Assembly (NCBI RefSeq): GCF_910592395.1
Contig: NC_088310.1
Location: forward strand, 14,207,501 to 14,271,500
Reading direction: 5' to 3'
Length of the DNA stretch: 64,000 bases
From: Lineus longissimus
Lineage: Eukaryota > Nemertea > Pilidiophora > Heteronemertea > Lineidae
Shown: positions 61,530 through 64,000 of the stretch, in pieces
Layout: each line of letters starts with the position of its first letter
How positions within the stretch are numbered: the first letter of the stretch is position 1
The notes under the pieces: generated by a model
The model's database searches: none
What the model was told of the DNA's origin: nothing
The model's input: the letters and a program-made list of their open reading frames with translations, nothing else
Made by a program: the position numbers and the translations under genes

Positions 61530-62455
61530 CCAGGGCCATTGTGCTCACCTGTCGATATGAAAGGGAGAGTATGAGGAAGAACTTGTCATTGTTAGGGGTT
61601 AATCAAGCAATAGTTGAGGGATGGTGTGGTTTGTTTTGAATGAAATGGCCAGGGCCATTGTGCTCACCTCTTGTGAAGGGAAGATGGATGAAGCATTAGC
61701 ATGGTTTTATTAATGTAAGAAAGAAATGAAGTAATGTTTTACAATGAAAAAATACATGAGAGATAAAATAATGCGTTAAGTTGAATTTAATTGAGGTGAC
61801 TACAGGTATCCTTAGGGGAGAGTCCACTATTAACATTTGGGGCCCTGCTGGCCAAACTGAGAATCAGAAAAAGACTGCAGTTTAGTCTAAGAGTATAGGG
61901 GTACATTCGTACCAAGTTAGGGATCTGTAGCTAAAGCAGTGACAAAACGTGCCGTCATTGTAAAATGGCGGTGCCATAGAAAAACTTTGACCTCTGTGAC
62001 CTTGAGAAGTAGGTCAAATCAAAAACCCACATTTATGAAATGTATCCTTGCTAGGAGTACCTACCATAAAAATGTTATGAAAATCAGACCACTATTAAAC
62101 GAGCAATCAAACATTTTAACTTTGGACATTAAATTTGGCCCCCGGGTGGCCAAACTAAGAATTTTTCAAGATGCCCGCCTGGCACCCATATTGGCTTTCA
62201 CATTTGATAAACCAGATGTAGAAATTACATAATTGTGTACGTCATAAAATAGGGTTACCTGGTGGTAAAATCAGGAATTGAATCGGATCCGTCTCCTAGG
62301 TATCATTACATAGGGAAACATGTACCAAGTTTCAAGTCGATAGCTCCAGCAGTTACAAAACGTGAATTGCTAATGGACAACGACGGACGGACTCTTGTAT
62401 TAGGGACACACTTGGAAGTGACAAATGCCATCCTTAATAGAGTGGTGGCCTGATT
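61530..62455. repeat. Dispersed main family, two heads and one tail
   Basis: Heads 'AATGGCCAGGGCCATTGTGC' lie at 61526 and 61643, so a copy was truncated by, or nested next to, a second one. The body has 'TTTGGGGCCCTGCTGGCCAA', 'GACCTCTGTGACCTTGAGAA', 'CCTTGCTAGGAGTACCTACC' and 'TTTGGCCCCCGGGTGGCCAA'. The end has 'GTTACAAAACGTGAATTGCT' and 'AATGGACAACGACGGACGG' near 62380. Confidence 0.82.
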
Positions 62456-62540
62456 ACAGAGGTCATAATGAATGGAAATAGCCTATTTAAGACTAAAATC
62501 AGTGTCGGGGAGGGTGTCCTGCTAACAGAGGACTTCGCTA

Positions 62541-62774
62541 TTAACCCTTTCGCTGCGGATGTACGCCAACTGGCGACTCAAATAAAAATGTCTATCGTGC
62601 GGCCGTAGGCCGGTTGACGAATTCGCCTATTTTGATTCCTATGTGTTATAGACTGATATGCAGTACTGTAAATGTCTGATAGATGGCAATAGTGTTTCAT
62701 TTATTAGTGGTCCTCCATGGAATTAGAATGGTAGAGAACAATAGAAATTTTGGGTTCCGCAGTGAAAGGGTTAA
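62541..62774. mobile_element. 234-bp piggyBac-type MITE with TTAA duplications
   Basis: TTAA at 62541-62544 is followed by CCCTTTCGCTGCGGA. TTAA at 62771-62774 is preceded by the inverted counterpart (reverse complement CCCTTTCACTGCGGA). CCC start plus TTAA is the piggyBac pattern, and the first five bases resemble the autonomous element at 6067-9462 (CCCTTA), although the rest differs. An internal palindrome is 'GCGGCCGTAGGCCG'. No coding capacity. Confidence 0.9.
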
Positions 62775-64000
62775 GGCAATACTCTGATTACATCTTGTCA
62801 TGTGCAAAATACAAAGATTCAAGAAAAACCAAACTTTGAAGAAATCGGCCCAATAGTTTTTGCACAGCGACCCAATTAAAGGCAGTGTCAGTGACATTTA
62901 CTTATGAATCCGACTATAGGCCTAACCATGGAGGTTATTTATACCTCCATGGCCTAACTATAAAAGCACTGATGACAGCTGTGCCACACTTTTATCATTA
63001 TCATCATCTACTTTGGATGACCTTTCTTGGGGCAGTGATCGGTAACGGTGAACTCTTTCCGACCCAACAGGCAAATGTTTACATTCGTGGACCTCCGTGT
63101 ATCATGGATTCATGTGTATACTAACTAACACCGTTGTTGTGTTGACACACCTACTGACTCTGACTGTGTACATTTCTACAGCGACGAAAAACGATCACAA
63201 AAATGGTTCTTTTTAAGCACTCGTGACATGTTTACAAAAATTAAAGCAAGTGTTTTTAGTAGAGGTTTACCTAATGAGTAGCGTCTGGGTGATTATAAAC
63301 CATTAACTTGTTTTTAAAAGCCCACATTGTAACGAAAGGTTCCGGCTTGACGCTAATCGCCCAGCGGCCATTTTGCCATACTCTCGAAACTTTGGGATCG
63401 TCAAATGCAATGGAAATCACATAATTTCTGACACACACTGCTACAATTCATCATTTTATTGTTCTTTCACAGTATTATTACGCCACCCCGATTCGCAAGC
63501 AGCTTGTACCAACTGGCTCTGCGTTGACTATCCCCATTCCAAGCCGAAGAACAGTGTGACAAGTTTCTCATTTTACATTCCAATCACAGTCAAAATTTTC
63601 TAAAACAACCGGCAATGAGGACAAACTAATAATCTCAAACCAATCACAAGAATGTAATCAACACATACGACCTCATCCGAAGAGCAAATGATTAAGTTTT
63701 AGCATTGATTCAAGGTGATTTAATTCCTTCTTAGTCTCGCTTCAAATTCATAAAATGGCTGTCTTCCATACTTGTAGTATGCAGATCTAGTGGCGCAGTA
63801 CAACACTGCGCATCTGGGATACCCGCGGATTGCCTCGAACCGCGAAATTCAAAACTGCTGGCAATGTGCTAACTGACATTTTTGCACAATACCGCCACCT
63901 AGTTATATGAAACGAAATTAATCTATTTAATATCGAAACCTCTATATCAGGCCGACCTCTAAAACTTAATTTTAAACTTCAATCTGCTGGAATAAAGAAA
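62775..64000. other. No gene recognised; end of window
   Basis: A perfect short inverted repeat, 'ACCATGGAGGTTATTTATAC' / 'CTCCATGG', sits at 62926-62955. From about 63760 to 64000 the DNA resembles dispersed family 2 at 29630-29790. Short frames have no domains. Confidence 0.4.

Overview
The window reads as nuclear DNA of a marine invertebrate animal. Coding capacity is sparse, the few real exons have GT/AG introns, and most of the sequence consists of transposable elements of animal type: piggyBac, PIF/Harbinger, BEL/Pao, Ty3/gypsy, CR1/L2-like LINEs, many MITEs, and a very abundant dispersed repeat built around 'GACCTTGAAAAGTAGGTCAAA' / 'CCCCCTGGTGGCCAAG' blocks. The exact phylum cannot be fixed from the sequence alone. 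A mollusc, brachiopod, hemichordate or cephalochordate would all fit. No rRNA, tRNA or CRISPR was recognised.

Layout. 1-6.0 kb: dispersed repeats plus a 943-bp inverted-repeat element with a perfect 9-bp target duplication (2101-3043). 6.07-9.46 kb: a decayed piggyBac element with both TTAA ends. 9.5-16.4 kb: non-coding DNA, a TTAA-flanked MITE (12.18-12.51 kb), a pair of 110-bp direct repeats, a (GAAA)n tract and dispersed repeats. 16.4-17.3 kb: a broken Harbinger transposase with a hairpin inserted in it. 19.78-23.39 kb (+): a five-exon gene coding for a bromodomain followed by a large transposase-like protein whose acidic motifs recall the RNase H fold of RAG1/Transib/CMC transposases. It has two small frameshifts, both in simple repeats.

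25.8-58.9 kb (-): exons of a UBR1/2/3-family E3 ubiquitin ligase. Two recognisable exons (58790-58942 and 30987-31223) join in matching phase across a 27.6-kb intron. Two further exons (27043-27116 and 25837-26259, the last with a stop and AATAAA) continue the frame but do not look like any UBR C-terminus I know. The big intron holds a LINE 3' end (32.5-33.3 kb), a gypsy fragment (35.6-38.2 kb, -), a BEL/Pao element with both LTRs (38.27-48.47 kb) carrying two LINE fragments and a piggyBac-type MITE, a 3.1-kb block of dispersed repeats (48.5-51.5 kb), the last exon of another transposase-like gene (54.13-54.44 kb, +), minisatellites, a mariner-type MITE and a 410-bp palindrome. 59-64 kb has no recognisable exon; it holds G-rich hairpin motifs, more dispersed repeats and a piggyBac-type MITE.

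Working view: the only plausible host gene is the UBR ligase, whose intron has been a sink for nested insertions. The most original object is the bromodomain-transposase gene. It is either a transposon that captured a chromatin reader or a host gene domesticated from one.
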